Below, one piece after another: positions 48,114 through 57,989 of a stretch of 64,000 nucleotides of DNA. The notes beneath the pieces are model-generated. The model was not told the origin of the DNA. It did not search any database and worked only from the letters and a program-made list of their open reading frames with translations. The stretch comes from Paenibacillus sp. FSL R5-0766. Lineage in GTDB: Bacteria; Bacillota; Bacilli; Paenibacillales; Paenibacillaceae. The position numbers were made by a program, and so were the translations under genes. The stretch's first letter is position 1; the number at the start of each line of letters is the position of its first letter. The DNA is taken from contig NZ_CP150227.1 in the NCBI RefSeq assembly GCF_037971845.1, positions 5,084,001 through 5,148,000 of the forward strand, given 5' to 3'.

Positions 48114-49958
48114 CTAATTAACTTTGACTAGGCTCCATTGCTGATTGGCTCCGCCATTGTCGGCCCACTGAATCGTGGAGGCACCTGCGGTCAAAGAACC
48201 CTGATTGATGTCAACCGTCAGGCCACTGTTTCGATTCGCAAGTACCACATATCCTCCCACATCAATTGGCAGCCATTGCTGATTGTTGCCCCCGTTATCC
48301 TGCCATTGAATCAGAGCGGCTCCGCCTTGTGTGGAACCCGAATTCACATCCAGCAAAAGCCCACTGCCCACATTGCGGATGTTGTAATATCCGTTACCTG
48401 CGGACTCCAGCTTCCACTGCTGGTTGGCTGCTCCATTATCATTCCACTGAATGATTGTTGCCCCACCCGTAGAAGAAGCACCGTTAACATCGAGTGCAAG
48501 TCCACTATTGCGGTTGATTAATTTGTAGATGGCCCCGGATTCATATCCTGTACCGCCATTGTAAGTTGCACCGGAAATGACGTAGGTTGTGACCGAATTG
48601 GCCTTGGCCGTAGCGGTAAAGGTTTTGTTTTGCACCGAAATATTGGTCAGTTGCTGCAACTTCTCCGTTGAAGAGGTCCGATATACTTGAGCAGACGTGC
48701 CTGTGTTCGTAAAACGACTGAGATCATAGGTTACCGTTGTATCCGTCGATTCCGAATTGGTTGTAACCAGTACTACTTTGCCGGAAGCTGCATCATAGGC
48801 TGCAAGGGTATTGGCATCACTCATGCCGATAATCTTGTACCCAGGACGAATAAATTTGCTGTAATTGCCCATGACATAATATTTTTGGTTCACGGTGTAA
48901 CTGGTCGTTTGTGTATTGTTCAACACGTTCTTGAAAAATCCCCATCCTTCTGCACTATCGACGGCTTGCCAATACACCCATCCACTTGCGCCCATATTGC
49001 GAATATCCTTGAGGATAGTCCGTGACATCGTAAGACCGCTTGCATCCCCATCTCCATATTCCGAGGTCCACAGATGTTTGCCCGCAGACGTCGCTGTGTT
49101 ACGCAAAGCAGTACGATTGCTGCCGCCATACGTATGGGTGTTAATCTGAGTGATCGCTGATTTAACCGCATTGCTGTAGCTGTTGAACGACACATTGGTA
49201 TCATCGATACTGTATTCTTCTGGTGCGCTCAGCTTTGTGGACAGGCCCTTTGCATTCAACGAAGCTTGTACCTGACTCAGAATGGTGTTCTGATCCGCCC
49301 GGTCAAAGTGCATGCCCTCCTGGTCATTGCCCTGCTTCCACCACGTCGAGATCGGTTCATTTAGCGGAGTTACACTATCAAATGTGATCCCCCAGTTATC
49401 CCGAAAATGCTTCACAACCTCGGTTAAGTAATCAGCAAAATCATCGTAGTAATCGGGCTTGAGGTTGTTCCCACCATTGGCCGAACCGGACACATTACCA
49501 CTGATCGTCATCCAGTATGGTGCGGAATTCGCAAAGGCTTCGATAACATTCACACCTTGCGCTTTGGCAGCTTGCAGCATATATCGTTGGTTTGCATCTG
49601 CATTCCAGTCATACACGCCGGGAGAAGGCTGGTAACCAGGAACGGCTTTGCGATATTCGAGGATATTGGATGATGGATTATCTCCGCCTCCAATGTTGTA
49701 CCGCAGGATGTTCAGTCCCAGTCCGGTATTTGCATTGAACATTTTCTCCACATACTCATCCCGATTGGAATATTCTCCAACCACTTTGCCCCACCACGCG
49801 AGGGATGTTCCCCAGCCTTCCATCGTCTGATATTGTTTCGATGGATCGGCAACAGCCGTGTAGGCTCCTGCAGCAGATACCTCTGTACCAAGTCCCAAAC
49901 TGCCTGTTAGCAGACTTCCTGCCAGCAGCAGCGAGCTCATTCGTTTTAACCACTTCAT
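48114..49958 (-). CDS. Secreted GH30 endo-beta-1,6-galactanase with CBM13
   Basis: A 614-residue secreted enzyme. The ATG at 49958 follows AAGGAGTGAAGCGG; signal peptide to about residue 30 (LGTEVSAAGAYTAV). The GH30 domain (about 35-460) has GWGTSLAWWGKVVG, acid/base E201 in VTPLNEPISTWW and nucleophile E300 in LWTSEYGDGD. Its sequence follows the Streptomyces GH30_5 endo-beta-1,6-galactanase closely (ANSAPYWMTISG, YDDFADYLTEVVKHFRD). Three ricin-type QxW repeats (about 475-614) form a galactose-binding CBM13. It likely cleaves beta-1,6-galactan branches of arabinogalactan proteins. Confidence 0.9.
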   Translation of the reverse strand: MKWLKRMSSLLLAGSLLTGSLGLGTEVSAAGAYTAVADPSKQYQTMEGWGTSLAWWGKVVGEYSNRDEYVEKMFNANTGLGLNILRYNIGGGDNPSSNILEYRKAVPGYQPSPGVYDWNADANQRYMLQAAKAQGVNVIEAFANSAPYWMTISGNVSGSANGGNNLKPDYYDDFADYLTEVVKHFRDNWGITFDSVTPLNEPISTWWKQGNDQEGMHFDRADQNTILSQVQASLNAKGLSTKLSAPEEYSIDDTNVSFNSYSNAVKSAITQINTHTYGGSNRTALRNTATSAGKHLWTSEYGDGDASGLTMSRTILKDIRNMGASGWVYWQAVDSAEGWGFFKNVLNNTQTTSYTVNQKYYVMGNYSKFIRPGYKIIGMSDANTLAAYDAASGKVVLVTTNSESTDTTVTYDLSRFTNTGTSAQVYRTSSTEKLQQLTNISVQNKTFTATAKANSVTTYVISGATYNGGTGYESGAIYKLINRNSGLALDVNGASSTGGATIIQWNDNGAANQQWKLESAGNGYYNIRNVGSGLLLDVNSGSTQGGAALIQWQDNGGNNQQWLPIDVGGYVVLANRNSGLTVDINQGSLTAGASTIQWADNGGANQQWSLVKVN

Positions 49959-49974
49959 CCGCTTCACTCCTTAT

Positions 49975-50187
49975 CATTTTACACTTGCACTCCGATGTCA
50001 GAACAACTTTCCGATCGCTGTTATCCCCAGATTTTTTTAATTATTCTCTAAAAGGGGAAAATCCGGGGATAGCATATGCTTCCGATGCAGCTTTCTTTCA
50101 GAAAGCTTTTAGGCGCACGCTTCGCTTCTTCAAGTTATTTCTGACCTCTCCGTTATCGTGTAAATGTATAGTTTAACTTAGAAAATA
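49975..50187. repeat. MITE-like palindromic repeat, copy 2 (long form)
   Basis: It has TTTACAC and GTGTAAA near its ends and the shared core (CACTCCGATGTCAGAACAAC, GTTATCCCCAGATTTTT, AAAATCCGGGGATAGC). The long form adds about 35 bases with GCTTTC and GAAAGC arms. It fills almost the whole gap between the GH30 and GH43 genes. Confidence 0.82.
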
Positions 50188-50195
50188 AACACCTA

Positions 50196-51542
50196 TTATT
50201 GTGCAACCTCTCTGAAGGTCGCGTCTGACTTATCTAGTGCAGTAACGACAGCTTCCAATTTCAGCACATTATTGTAATGTCTCAGATACAGGTTCGGGTT
50301 ACTAAACGATGCATACGATGTCCAGCTGGCATTAGCAAGTCCATTTACACGTTTGAATGTGGCGTCATTTCGGAATGTAGCGCTGCCGTCATTTTTCACA
50401 AGTGTAATGTTGCCATTATTATTGCGCAGGAAATAACCCGGATAATTCATAGACTCAAACGAAATGCCTGTTGCATTTGACAGCCCGGGAACGATACGGA
50501 ATTGTGCATCTTCCGCCGGACTGACATTGGCATCAATCCGTGCCTGATAGTTGTAGTGACGAATGAAACTGCCAGGTACATTGAATGACTCCAGCTTGCG
50601 GATATCACCCAGTTGTCCGGATTCTTTCAATACAGTCATATGCCGAACGAGTCCGGTAAGACCTGCAATCTCTTGTTTGGCACCCCAAGTCTGGAAGTTG
50701 TCAGCAGAGTCGCTGTAATAATATTTTTGTGTTGCATAGCCGTCAAAGTAGATTCGCCATGAACCATTATCCAGCTGAACAAGCGCCGGGCCTTCCACCC
50801 AAGAACCCCAACCTGCCCAATCCCCTGTACCTTTAAAGGTATAAGGACCCGTTAGCGAAGTGGATGTCGCATATTCAATGTATTTGGTGGTCTCGTTCTT
50901 GGTAAAAGCATGATAGGTTGAGCCTGTCTTCACGATAAAAGTGTCGATATAATTGGGAGCAATGCCTGCCAGTTCAGTAGGTGCAGACCATGAGGTAGAT
51001 GTTAGATTACTACCTGAAGCTGTGAGTACATAAGGTTTGAAATTCTGATAGTTTCCTGGTGAGAGGGACACGATAATGTTCAGACTGCCGTTGCTGTCTT
51101 TAAACCATTCTGGTGCCCAGGTGTGTGCGATTGTGGTCGGTGTGGATAATGTAATGTTACGGACAAATGTCCAGTTTACCTTATCCGGGCTGGAGGCAAT
51201 GCCGATGGTGTTACCCGACCAGTTCGTGGTGTAAACAACGTAATATAGACCATCTGTGTGCTTCATGATGCTGGGATCGCGGATCAGATCGGCCGGAGGT
51301 GTATAGGCTGGCCCTTTCAGCAAACTATAGTGGGTCGCATTATACGATTCATAGATATACATATTGGACTCACTTGTGTTCGTAAAGGCGGATATCGTAT
51401 AAACACTTGTCGCTGCTCTGGCTGTATTGGGGAATAACATCGTTAATAGAAGCAATGTTCCGAGCAGCAGAATCATTCCGGCCTTGAAACCGCTGGACTT
51501 TTCTACTCCTATTCCTATCCCCTCTTCCGTCTTCGTCAACAT
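50196..51542 (-). CDS. Secreted GH43 arabinofuranosidase with AbfB (CBM42) domain
   Basis: A 448-residue secreted enzyme. The start follows AAGGAGATGACCCA; a signal anchor (GMILLLGTLLLLTMLFPNTA) ends near ARAATS. The GH43 five-blade propeller (about 48-310) shows the base Asp in LIRDPSIMKHTDGLYYVVYT, IAHTWAPEWFKDSNG with a conserved Asp, and the acid Glu in GSWVEGPALVQL. The AbfB module (about 320-448) has HYNYQARIDANVSPAEDAQF and repeats NYPGYFLRNNNG. This domain order matches GH43_26 exo-alpha-1,5-arabinofuranosidases. It likely strips arabinose from arabinogalactan or arabinan. Confidence 0.85.
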   Translation of the reverse strand: MLTKTEEGIGIGVEKSSGFKAGMILLLGTLLLLTMLFPNTARAATSVYTISAFTNTSESNMYIYESYNATHYSLLKGPAYTPPADLIRDPSIMKHTDGLYYVVYTTNWSGNTIGIASSPDKVNWTFVRNITLSTPTTIAHTWAPEWFKDSNGSLNIIVSLSPGNYQNFKPYVLTASGSNLTSTSWSAPTELAGIAPNYIDTFIVKTGSTYHAFTKNETTKYIEYATSTSLTGPYTFKGTGDWAGWGSWVEGPALVQLDNGSWRIYFDGYATQKYYYSDSADNFQTWGAKQEIAGLTGLVRHMTVLKESGQLGDIRKLESFNVPGSFIRHYNYQARIDANVSPAEDAQFRIVPGLSNATGISFESMNYPGYFLRNNNGNITLVKNDGSATFRNDATFKRVNGLANASWTSYASFSNPNLYLRHYNNVLKLEAVVTALDKSDATFREVAQ

Positions 51543-52036
51543 TGGGTCATCTCCTTATCCATGATTAAATGGAATAATTAATTAGACTTAACATACCCTA
51601 TGGCAGAATACACGTTATCTTGGAGTCAACCTCTATAGACACACCTTACGACTACCTGTTCAAATTCCAATTACATGAAGCATCACTCCCTTCACAGATC
51701 ATGGATGAACACTCTTTATATATGTAAACGTTTACAAATAATCGTGCCACAAATGTTCCCTCTGCTTATTGCACAAACCTGATTACCACAGTTCCCCATC
51801 CCCTTAGCCGAACTCACTCCCAAGACCGAATCCCAAGATTCACAAACCCAGGTCAATCTGGCTAAGAAAATGAGGGGGTAAAACTGCGGTAAAAATAAAC
51901 TTTTGCGTTATGTGTTGCTATTTTCTAGTCCTGGTCCATTACAATAAATGGCTGCTTCAAACTCGAACGATCTCGTTCCAGTCATCGCTCCCTTGCATCT
52001 CTAAATCAATAAGACAGCTAAAGATCAATACATGAG
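51543..52036. other. 494-bp gap with cre site between GH35 and GH43 genes
   Basis: It should hold the GH43 promoter and the GH35 3' end. Apart from the cre at 51723 and the inverted repeat GAACGA-TCTCGTTC-type near 51967-51980, no gene, terminator or other repeat was recognised. Confidence 0.4.
51723..51736. promoter_or_regulatory. Perfect cre (CcpA) site upstream of GH43
   Basis: TGTAAACGTTTACA is fully palindromic and matches the CcpA consensus TGWAANCGNTNWCA at every position. It lies about 180 bases upstream of the GH43 start, predicting glucose repression. A LacI-family regulator could also bind it. Confidence 0.7.
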
Positions 52037-55000
52037 CTACTTCACCACAACCCATGGATAACGGGATGGCCCATCTAAAAGAAAACGTACACGTTCTGGT
52101 GTTTTACCTTCTTCATCGAACAAAAGTAATTCATTCTCTTCCTGTAGCCAGGCTACAGGGATCTTGTAATCCTCTTGCGGACCAATCTGCCAGTAACGAC
52201 CCAGATGATGTCCGTTCAAGTGGATGGTTCCTTTGCTCATCCCAGTCAGGCGAAGCATCAAGTTCACCTTATGATGCTCGGAAAGGGTAGGCTTGGTGAA
52301 ACGCCAGCGGTACCAAACGGGCTGACCGTACGAGTCTTGTGCTCGGAGGGTACCAGATGTAGAGTGAGCCTTCTCGCTCACCATAACACTTGAGATCCCA
52401 TCGTCCGAGGTAACGGTCACCAGATTGGCAGTACAATTGCCACCTGAGGCGATACCAGGCTGTCCTGCACGCTGGATTGATCCCTGTCCAGGATGGAGCG
52501 CTTCCTGTTCTACCTCGTATCTCTCCCATTGTTGGGGAAGCAATGCATCCGTCCCTGCCATACGCCAATCCTTCAGTTCGCCCTGACTTGGATACGTGAT
52601 CAGTTCCAGTCGATTCAGTAATGAACGGCTATACGGCATTTCCAGTGTATTCGTCTCTCCGGGCTTGATATACAGAGATATGTCTAACGTCTGGAAGGCA
52701 AACCAATCCTGATATCCCTCCATCGGAACTTCGATGCCATTGATACAAAGACCTTTGCTCAAGGCACCCACAAGAATCGCGCGATCCATGCCATCCAGCT
52801 TAAAGCTCCTGCTGATACGTGGCGCCCCATGTATAGCGTTCACCTCATCGAGATGCACAAGTCCACTCTCCATACGCCAATCCCGACGAATATCCTGAAC
52901 CTTGCCATCCAGATACACAGCACCAGCCAGACCTTTGCTCTCACCCAAATACGGGGAGAAGTTCAATCTGCCCATATGCTGCACCAGAATCTGAAGTGTA
53001 TTCTTCCCTTTGGCCACCTGCAACTGCACTCCAGCGGCACCTACCTGACGCACTAATGCCTGCTGAACACCATTAACGATGATTCTGGCGGTATCCTGGA
53101 TATCCGACAGAATGAGACTCGTAATTCCTTCGGTTGGACTTTCGAAATCGCATTCGTACAATAGATAACCAAAATCTTGTCCATACCGGGAGAAGTCTTC
53201 CGGTTGTCCACTCGCCGAGCGTTGCTTCGCAGTTAACGTAATACGTGACAGCTCAGGAGAATCAGATAACGTCGGTGCACTCGGCGATGTCCATGGAAGC
53301 TGCTGCTGTATACCTGCAATAGACTCCTCGCTGGCATAGAACTCGTGACCTGTGAACGTCCGTTCTCCATCGGCCCAGTCACCAAGCTGCGTAATTGTCC
53401 GATCCGGATCAGTGATCATGCCTTTGACCTCGCCGGATGGCAATACGTCTACATCATCGAAGCCTATTGCATAACGAAGTCCCTTCTGTTCTGTTGCTTC
53501 CAATCGCCATGTTCGATTCGTCGTTTCTTGATCTAGAATCATGAAACGGATCGGTGTGCCGTTTGCTTCCAGTTGGATTGTTCCCGGTTCTTGGAAATGA
53601 AACAGATCGAAGCGGTATACGTTCCTTGCTGAATCATGCTCGACCAGCACTTGCACTGTACTGCCCGTGACATTCAATACGCCGGCTTCCAGTTCAACAA
53701 CAGAACGCTGTCCCGCAGCGGCCACGATGAACAGGGTTAATTCTCCGTTTATCATTTCATTGCCCGTAATCATCGTACCCGCAGTCAGGTATACGTGTTC
53801 AGCAATCTGTACTCGATCCAGCAACGGAACAATCTGTCCTGGATTCACCGATACGGGAAGAGTACGGCCTTCCTCCAGCGTAATGTGCATCGTCTCCCGT
53901 TCATCCTTGTGACTCTCCAGGAACCAAATCTTCTGGTTGTCAGCCTGTCTGCCTCGCACAGATATGCCTTCAGGATGACGTACAACAATCTGTTCTTCTG
54001 GAATTTCCTCTGTTTCCATCAGAAGGGCCCCGAAAGCATGGACGAAATAGGACAAATTCTTGGTTATTGCATACTTCGGTGTCACCCGTCCATATTCGTT
54101 CAGGGGTGCATCATAGTCATAGGACGTAATCATGAAAATATCACTGCTACCCATCGTTCTGCCGCCATATCCACCAAAGTTCGTGCCACCATAGAACATG
54201 TAGTGACTGATTCCGGTATACCCGGCACGCAGAATCTCCATGATACGTCTCTCCAGCAAAGGCGCTGTCTTCTGAATGGCTGAAGGTCCTCCCCAATTCT
54301 CAAACCATCCGGTCCAGAATTCCGTGACCATCTTCGGGGTGTCCGGCTGTTTGGCTCGGAGTTTCTCATAATGCCCGTCAGCACCTGACCAGAAATTAGC
54401 CCCTTCAATTGTGCCTTCCGCCCCGCCAACGCAAGTGATCAGCGTAGCGTCAATGCCACGTTGCAACAATCCATCCCTCAGCCTATTCATATGGTCACTT
54501 GCAGCAGCGTCATCCATCAAATACCCGTACTCATTCTCCACCTGCACGAGAATGACCGTACCCCCGGCAGACAGCTGGCGTTTCCGAATGATCGGCACAA
54601 GCTGGTCAAAATACAAATTCACATAGTGCAGATACGTCTCATTGTTTTCCCGGAATTTCACGCCGTCCTTCGTACCAAGCCAGTATGGAAAACCGCCAAA
54701 ATCCCATTCTGCACAGATAAACGGACCCGGACGCGCGATGACCCACATGCCCAGTTCCGCGCACAAATCCAGAAATGCTCCGCAATCGTTGTCCCCTTCA
54801 AAGGACCACTGTCCTTCTTCCGGTTCATGCACATTCCACGCAAAGTAGGTGTCGATGCAGTTCATACCTGCCAGCTTCGCCTTCAGCAGAACCTCACGCC
54901 ATTCTTCCTTCGGCATACGGAAATAATGGATCGTGGCACTGTTCAGAAATACACGCTCTCCGTTTAGGAAAAAGCTGCGTGCATCGTATGTTAATTCAGA

Positions 55001-55072
55001 TTGAACACCGTTCTCAGCCCTGGCGATGTTCTTCTCCTGTTCCTGCAGCAAAAGGGATGCTTTCTCTGTCAA
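52037..55072 (-). CDS. GH35 beta-galactosidase
   Basis: A 1011-residue enzyme without signal peptide, so cytoplasmic. The TTG at 55072 follows GGAGGGGATTACT. The GH35 barrel (about 30-350) has SATIHYFRMPKEEWREVLLK, RPGPFICAEWDFGGFPYWL, acid/base E181 in VQVENEYGYL and nucleophile E251 in MVTEFWTGWF. Several jelly-roll domains follow (about 500-1010), including GH35-typical sandwiches with LNGHHLGRYWQIGPQ. It would split galactose from oligosaccharides imported by the ABC system. Two palindromic repeats separate it from the upstream GH30 gene. Confidence 0.93.
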   Translation of the reverse strand: MTEKASLLLQEQEKNIARAENGVQSELTYDARSFFLNGERVFLNSATIHYFRMPKEEWREVLLKAKLAGMNCIDTYFAWNVHEPEEGQWSFEGDNDCGAFLDLCAELGMWVIARPGPFICAEWDFGGFPYWLGTKDGVKFRENNETYLHYVNLYFDQLVPIIRKRQLSAGGTVILVQVENEYGYLMDDAAASDHMNRLRDGLLQRGIDATLITCVGGAEGTIEGANFWSGADGHYEKLRAKQPDTPKMVTEFWTGWFENWGGPSAIQKTAPLLERRIMEILRAGYTGISHYMFYGGTNFGGYGGRTMGSSDIFMITSYDYDAPLNEYGRVTPKYAITKNLSYFVHAFGALLMETEEIPEEQIVVRHPEGISVRGRQADNQKIWFLESHKDERETMHITLEEGRTLPVSVNPGQIVPLLDRVQIAEHVYLTAGTMITGNEMINGELTLFIVAAAGQRSVVELEAGVLNVTGSTVQVLVEHDSARNVYRFDLFHFQEPGTIQLEANGTPIRFMILDQETTNRTWRLEATEQKGLRYAIGFDDVDVLPSGEVKGMITDPDRTITQLGDWADGERTFTGHEFYASEESIAGIQQQLPWTSPSAPTLSDSPELSRITLTAKQRSASGQPEDFSRYGQDFGYLLYECDFESPTEGITSLILSDIQDTARIIVNGVQQALVRQVGAAGVQLQVAKGKNTLQILVQHMGRLNFSPYLGESKGLAGAVYLDGKVQDIRRDWRMESGLVHLDEVNAIHGAPRISRSFKLDGMDRAILVGALSKGLCINGIEVPMEGYQDWFAFQTLDISLYIKPGETNTLEMPYSRSLLNRLELITYPSQGELKDWRMAGTDALLPQQWERYEVEQEALHPGQGSIQRAGQPGIASGGNCTANLVTVTSDDGISSVMVSEKAHSTSGTLRAQDSYGQPVWYRWRFTKPTLSEHHKVNLMLRLTGMSKGTIHLNGHHLGRYWQIGPQEDYKIPVAWLQEENELLLFDEEGKTPERVRFLLDGPSRYPWVVVK

Positions 55073-55102
55073 AGTAATCCCCTCCTTCTCTGTATTTTAT
55101 AT

Positions 55103-55293
55103 AAATTGAACTAACGATTATTTACACTGTACACTCCGATGACAGAACAACCTTCCGATCGCTGTTATCCCCAGATTTTTTGAATTCCCTTTTCTCAAAG
55201 GGAAAATCCGGGGATAAAGGCGAACGCTCCGCTTCTTCAGGTCCTTTCTGTCCTCTCCGTTTGGTGTAAATGTTTAGTTCAATTTATATAGGT
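55103..55293. repeat. MITE-like palindromic repeat, copy 3 (short form)
   Basis: The terminal inverted repeats are clearest here: ATTGAACTAA, four bases, then TATTTACAC on the left, against GTGTAAATG then TTTAGTTCAAT on the right. The core is as in the other copies, without the 35-base insert. Confidence 0.85.
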
Positions 55294-55321
55294 TCATATG
55301 TCCTGTAATCTTTTAAAAATA

Positions 55322-55546
55322 TGAGTTCAACTAATGAATGTTTACACTGGCACTCCGATGACAGAATAACCTTTCAATCGCTGTTATCCCCAGATTTTTT
55401 GATTCCCTTTTCTCAAAGGGAAAATCCGGGGATAGCGTATGCTTTCGATGTAGCTTTCTTGCAGAAAGCTTGTAGGCGCACGCTCCGCTTTTTCAGGTTT
55501 TTTCTGTCCTCTCCGTTTTCTGTGTAAATCTGTAGTTGAACTTATA
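55322..55546. repeat. MITE-like palindromic repeat, copy 4 (long form)
   Basis: Long form as in copy 2, including AGCTTTCTTGCAGAAAGCTT inside. Ends GAGTTCAACTAATG...TTTACAC and GTGTAAATCTGTAGTTGAAC. It follows copy 3 after only about 30 bases and ends just before the GH30 stop at 55551. Confidence 0.85.
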
Positions 55547-55550
55547 TTCC

Positions 55551-57053
55551 TTAATCATCAGTTCCCTGCACCGTCACGCCTTCCAGTACAACCGTTGTGA
55601 TGGAGTTGTCGGCCGTAGGCACTTCCAGTCCGTTGGCATACACCGGGATGTCTTCAAGCTGTTCCATGTTCCGATCCGGTGAAGTCTGATACACCTGAGC
55701 GTTGGATGATTTTCCGTACGCATACCCTTCCAGTTCAAACGCCGTTGTACCCGCTGACAATTCATTACGAATCACCAGCACCAGTCTCTGACGTTCCGCG
55801 TCATAGGCAGCCAGTGTGCGTCCACCATCCGTGGGAATAATTGTCGCACCGGGACGAATGAACTTCGTGAACTGGGCCATGCCATAATACTGTTTGGTCA
55901 TCTCGTACTGCTCTTCTCCATTAAAGTTGGCGTGAATGAAGCCCCAATTGTTATTGGCCCCTTCATCTTCAACGGCCTGCCAGTATACCCAGGCGGATGG
56001 CTGCATGATTTTCAGATCAAACATGATCCGCTCTGCCAGCTCCTGAACTGAGGTCATATCCTCATGACTGTGCGGCTCGCTGCCGCCGGTTCCGTACTCG
56101 GACATCCACAGCTTCTTGCCATGGCGTTCTGCCAATGTGCGCAGCTCTTCCATTTTGCTACCATTATAGGAGTGGGTATTGATCTGCTGGATCACGTCCA
56201 GCGTGTCCTGATCATAGAGGTTGAAATTAAACACCGTCTCATCAATGCTGTTATCGTCCGCGGCACTAATGACGGTTCCATCCAGTCCTTTGCTCTTCAA
56301 CGTTGCAGCAACTTTCTTGATAATCTCGGCCTGCTTCTCATTGGTAAAATGACTGCCTTCCTGCATATTGCCCTTCTTCCACCAGTCGGAGGAAGGTTCA
56401 TTGAGCGGATTCAGTGTGCGGAAGGTGATCCCCCACTCGTCCCGATAATGCTTCACAACTTCGGTCAGATAATCTGCAAATGCATCATACTGGTCGTCAC
56501 GCAGATTATTGCTGCCATCCACGGCTCCGGTAACCGATCCACTGATCGTCATCCAGTAAGGTGGTGAATTGGAGAATGCTTCAGCAATGTTCACGCCACG
56601 CTCCATCGAGCCTTGTAATACAGCCCGCTGACCTGCATCAGCATCCCAGTCCCACTCTCCAGGTTCAGGCTGGAAGCCAGGTACATCCCCGCCGGGACGA
56701 AGGGCTTTCATCTCCGGATTTTCCTCACCGCCAATATTGTAACGAACGATGTTCAGACCTAATCCTTTCTCCGGGTCAAAGACCAGATCCATCACTTCAC
56801 TAACCTTCGCCTGATCCTTCCATCCGCCAAGATCGTTGGCCCACCAGGCAAGTGACGTACCCCAACCTTCAAAATGATCATAGGATTGGTCCAGCTTCAG
56901 ACGTACTGGTTCCCCTTGGAACTCAAGTGTTTTGGATGATTCATTGGCAAAATGATTGATAACAATTCCTCCTCCTGCCAGCAGCGCAATCAGAGCGACA
57001 CCCATGAGGATATAACTCCGTTTGCCTCTGCTGCGTTGTTCTTTATGCGCCAT
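55551..57053 (-). CDS. Membrane-anchored GH30 endo-beta-1,6-galactanase
   Basis: A 500-residue paralogue of the enzyme at 48114, without a binding module. A basic head (KEQRSRGKRS) and an uncleaved-looking helix (YILMGVALIALLAGGGIVI) anchor it outside the cell. The GH30 domain has acid/base E219 in LNPLNEPSSDWW and nucleophile E319 in LWMSEYGTGG. It shares FSNSPPYWMTISGSV and YDAFADYLTEVVKHYRD with its paralogue. Being close to the importer it probably trims chains at the cell surface. The start follows AAAGGATTG, 90 bases after the second permease. Confidence 0.88.
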   Translation of the reverse strand: MAHKEQRSRGKRSYILMGVALIALLAGGGIVINHFANESSKTLEFQGEPVRLKLDQSYDHFEGWGTSLAWWANDLGGWKDQAKVSEVMDLVFDPEKGLGLNIVRYNIGGEENPEMKALRPGGDVPGFQPEPGEWDWDADAGQRAVLQGSMERGVNIAEAFSNSPPYWMTISGSVTGAVDGSNNLRDDQYDAFADYLTEVVKHYRDEWGITFRTLNPLNEPSSDWWKKGNMQEGSHFTNEKQAEIIKKVAATLKSKGLDGTVISAADDNSIDETVFNFNLYDQDTLDVIQQINTHSYNGSKMEELRTLAERHGKKLWMSEYGTGGSEPHSHEDMTSVQELAERIMFDLKIMQPSAWVYWQAVEDEGANNNWGFIHANFNGEEQYEMTKQYYGMAQFTKFIRPGATIIPTDGGRTLAAYDAERQRLVLVIRNELSAGTTAFELEGYAYGKSSNAQVYQTSPDRNMEQLEDIPVYANGLEVPTADNSITTVVLEGVTVQGTDD

Positions 57054-57143
57054 GGGCTATACAATCCTTTCTCCATGTACGTTGATTACTTCATTGACCT
57101 TGAACATCAGGTTCAGTATATACATCCACTACAGACACCTCGG

Positions 57144-57989
57144 TTACTTGATTCCGCTGCTTCCACCGCTAATGTTGGCTTCATAGACATAACGCTGTCC
57201 GAACAGATATACCAGCACCATCGGAATGGTGAGGAACAGGGAAGCAATCATCACAAGGTTCCATGGCGGCATCTGCCCACCACCTACCGTTGTCAACAGC
57301 TGCACTCCGAGTGCCAGCGGCATTTTCTCCGGATCATTGATATAGATGAGCGGTCCCATGAAGTTGCCCCAGTTATAGGAGAATGAGAAGATCGCAATGG
57401 CCGCAAGTATCGGATAAGTCAGTGGCATGATGATCTTCCAGTAGATTCCCGGGTGTCCCATACCATCGATCATGGCGGCTTCATCCAGTGATTTTGGAAT
57501 ACTCATGACAAACTGCCGAATCAGGAATACGTTGAACGCTCCGGCGAAGAAACTCGGTACGATCAGCGGGTAAAATGTATTAATCCAGTCCAAGTGACGG
57601 AAGATGATGAACTGCGGTACCATCGTCACCTCACCCGGAATCATCATCGTACTGAGCAACACAATAAACAGGAAACGGCTGCCTTTTGCTTTGATTCGGG
57701 CAAAGCCGTAGGATACGATCGAAGCTGATAATACCGATCCGACAATCGTAAAGACCGTAATGATGACCGAGTTTTTGAGATACGTGCCAAGATTGTTATT
57801 CGTGAAGATGGTATAAAAGTTCGACCATTGGAACTCCATTGGTACGAAGGTAAAAGCTGATTTGACGGTTGTTGTGTCACTTGCCAGTGCAATAGAGATC
57901 ATGTACAGGAAAGGCGAAGCAAGCAGCACCCCGACCAGAATCAGAAAAATATAGGATATCGTCTTCTCCACAGTCGATGGATTACTCAT
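57144..57989 (-). CDS. Carbohydrate ABC transporter permease (MalG-like)
   Basis: A 281-residue inner-membrane permease with six helices. The EAA loop that contacts the ATPase reads LDEAAMIDGMGHPGIYWKII. The ATG at 57989 follows GGAGGGAAAAGCCA and overlaps the preceding permease by 8 bases. The family normally pairs with a MalF-like partner and a shared MsmK-type ATPase; no ATPase gene is in the locus. Confidence 0.9.
   Translation of the reverse strand: MSNPSTVEKTISYIFLILVGVLLASPFLYMISIALASDTTTVKSAFTFVPMEFQWSNFYTIFTNNNLGTYLKNSVIITVFTIVGSVLSASIVSYGFARIKAKGSRFLFIVLLSTMMIPGEVTMVPQFIIFRHLDWINTFYPLIVPSFFAGAFNVFLIRQFVMSIPKSLDEAAMIDGMGHPGIYWKIIMPLTYPILAAIAIFSFSYNWGNFMGPLIYINDPEKMPLALGVQLLTTVGGGQMPPWNLVMIASLFLTIPMVLVYLFGQRYVYEANISGGSSGIK

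Noticed and set aside
49805..50176. Plus-strand frame through repeat copy 2, with a similar frame at 55321-55527 in copy 4
   Set aside because: The similar peptides come from the shared repeat DNA, not from selection on a protein; the short-form copies do not keep the frame.
49975..55546. Possible CRISPR-like array
   Set aside because: The repeats are long, palindromic, irregularly spaced and separated by genes; no cas genes are present.
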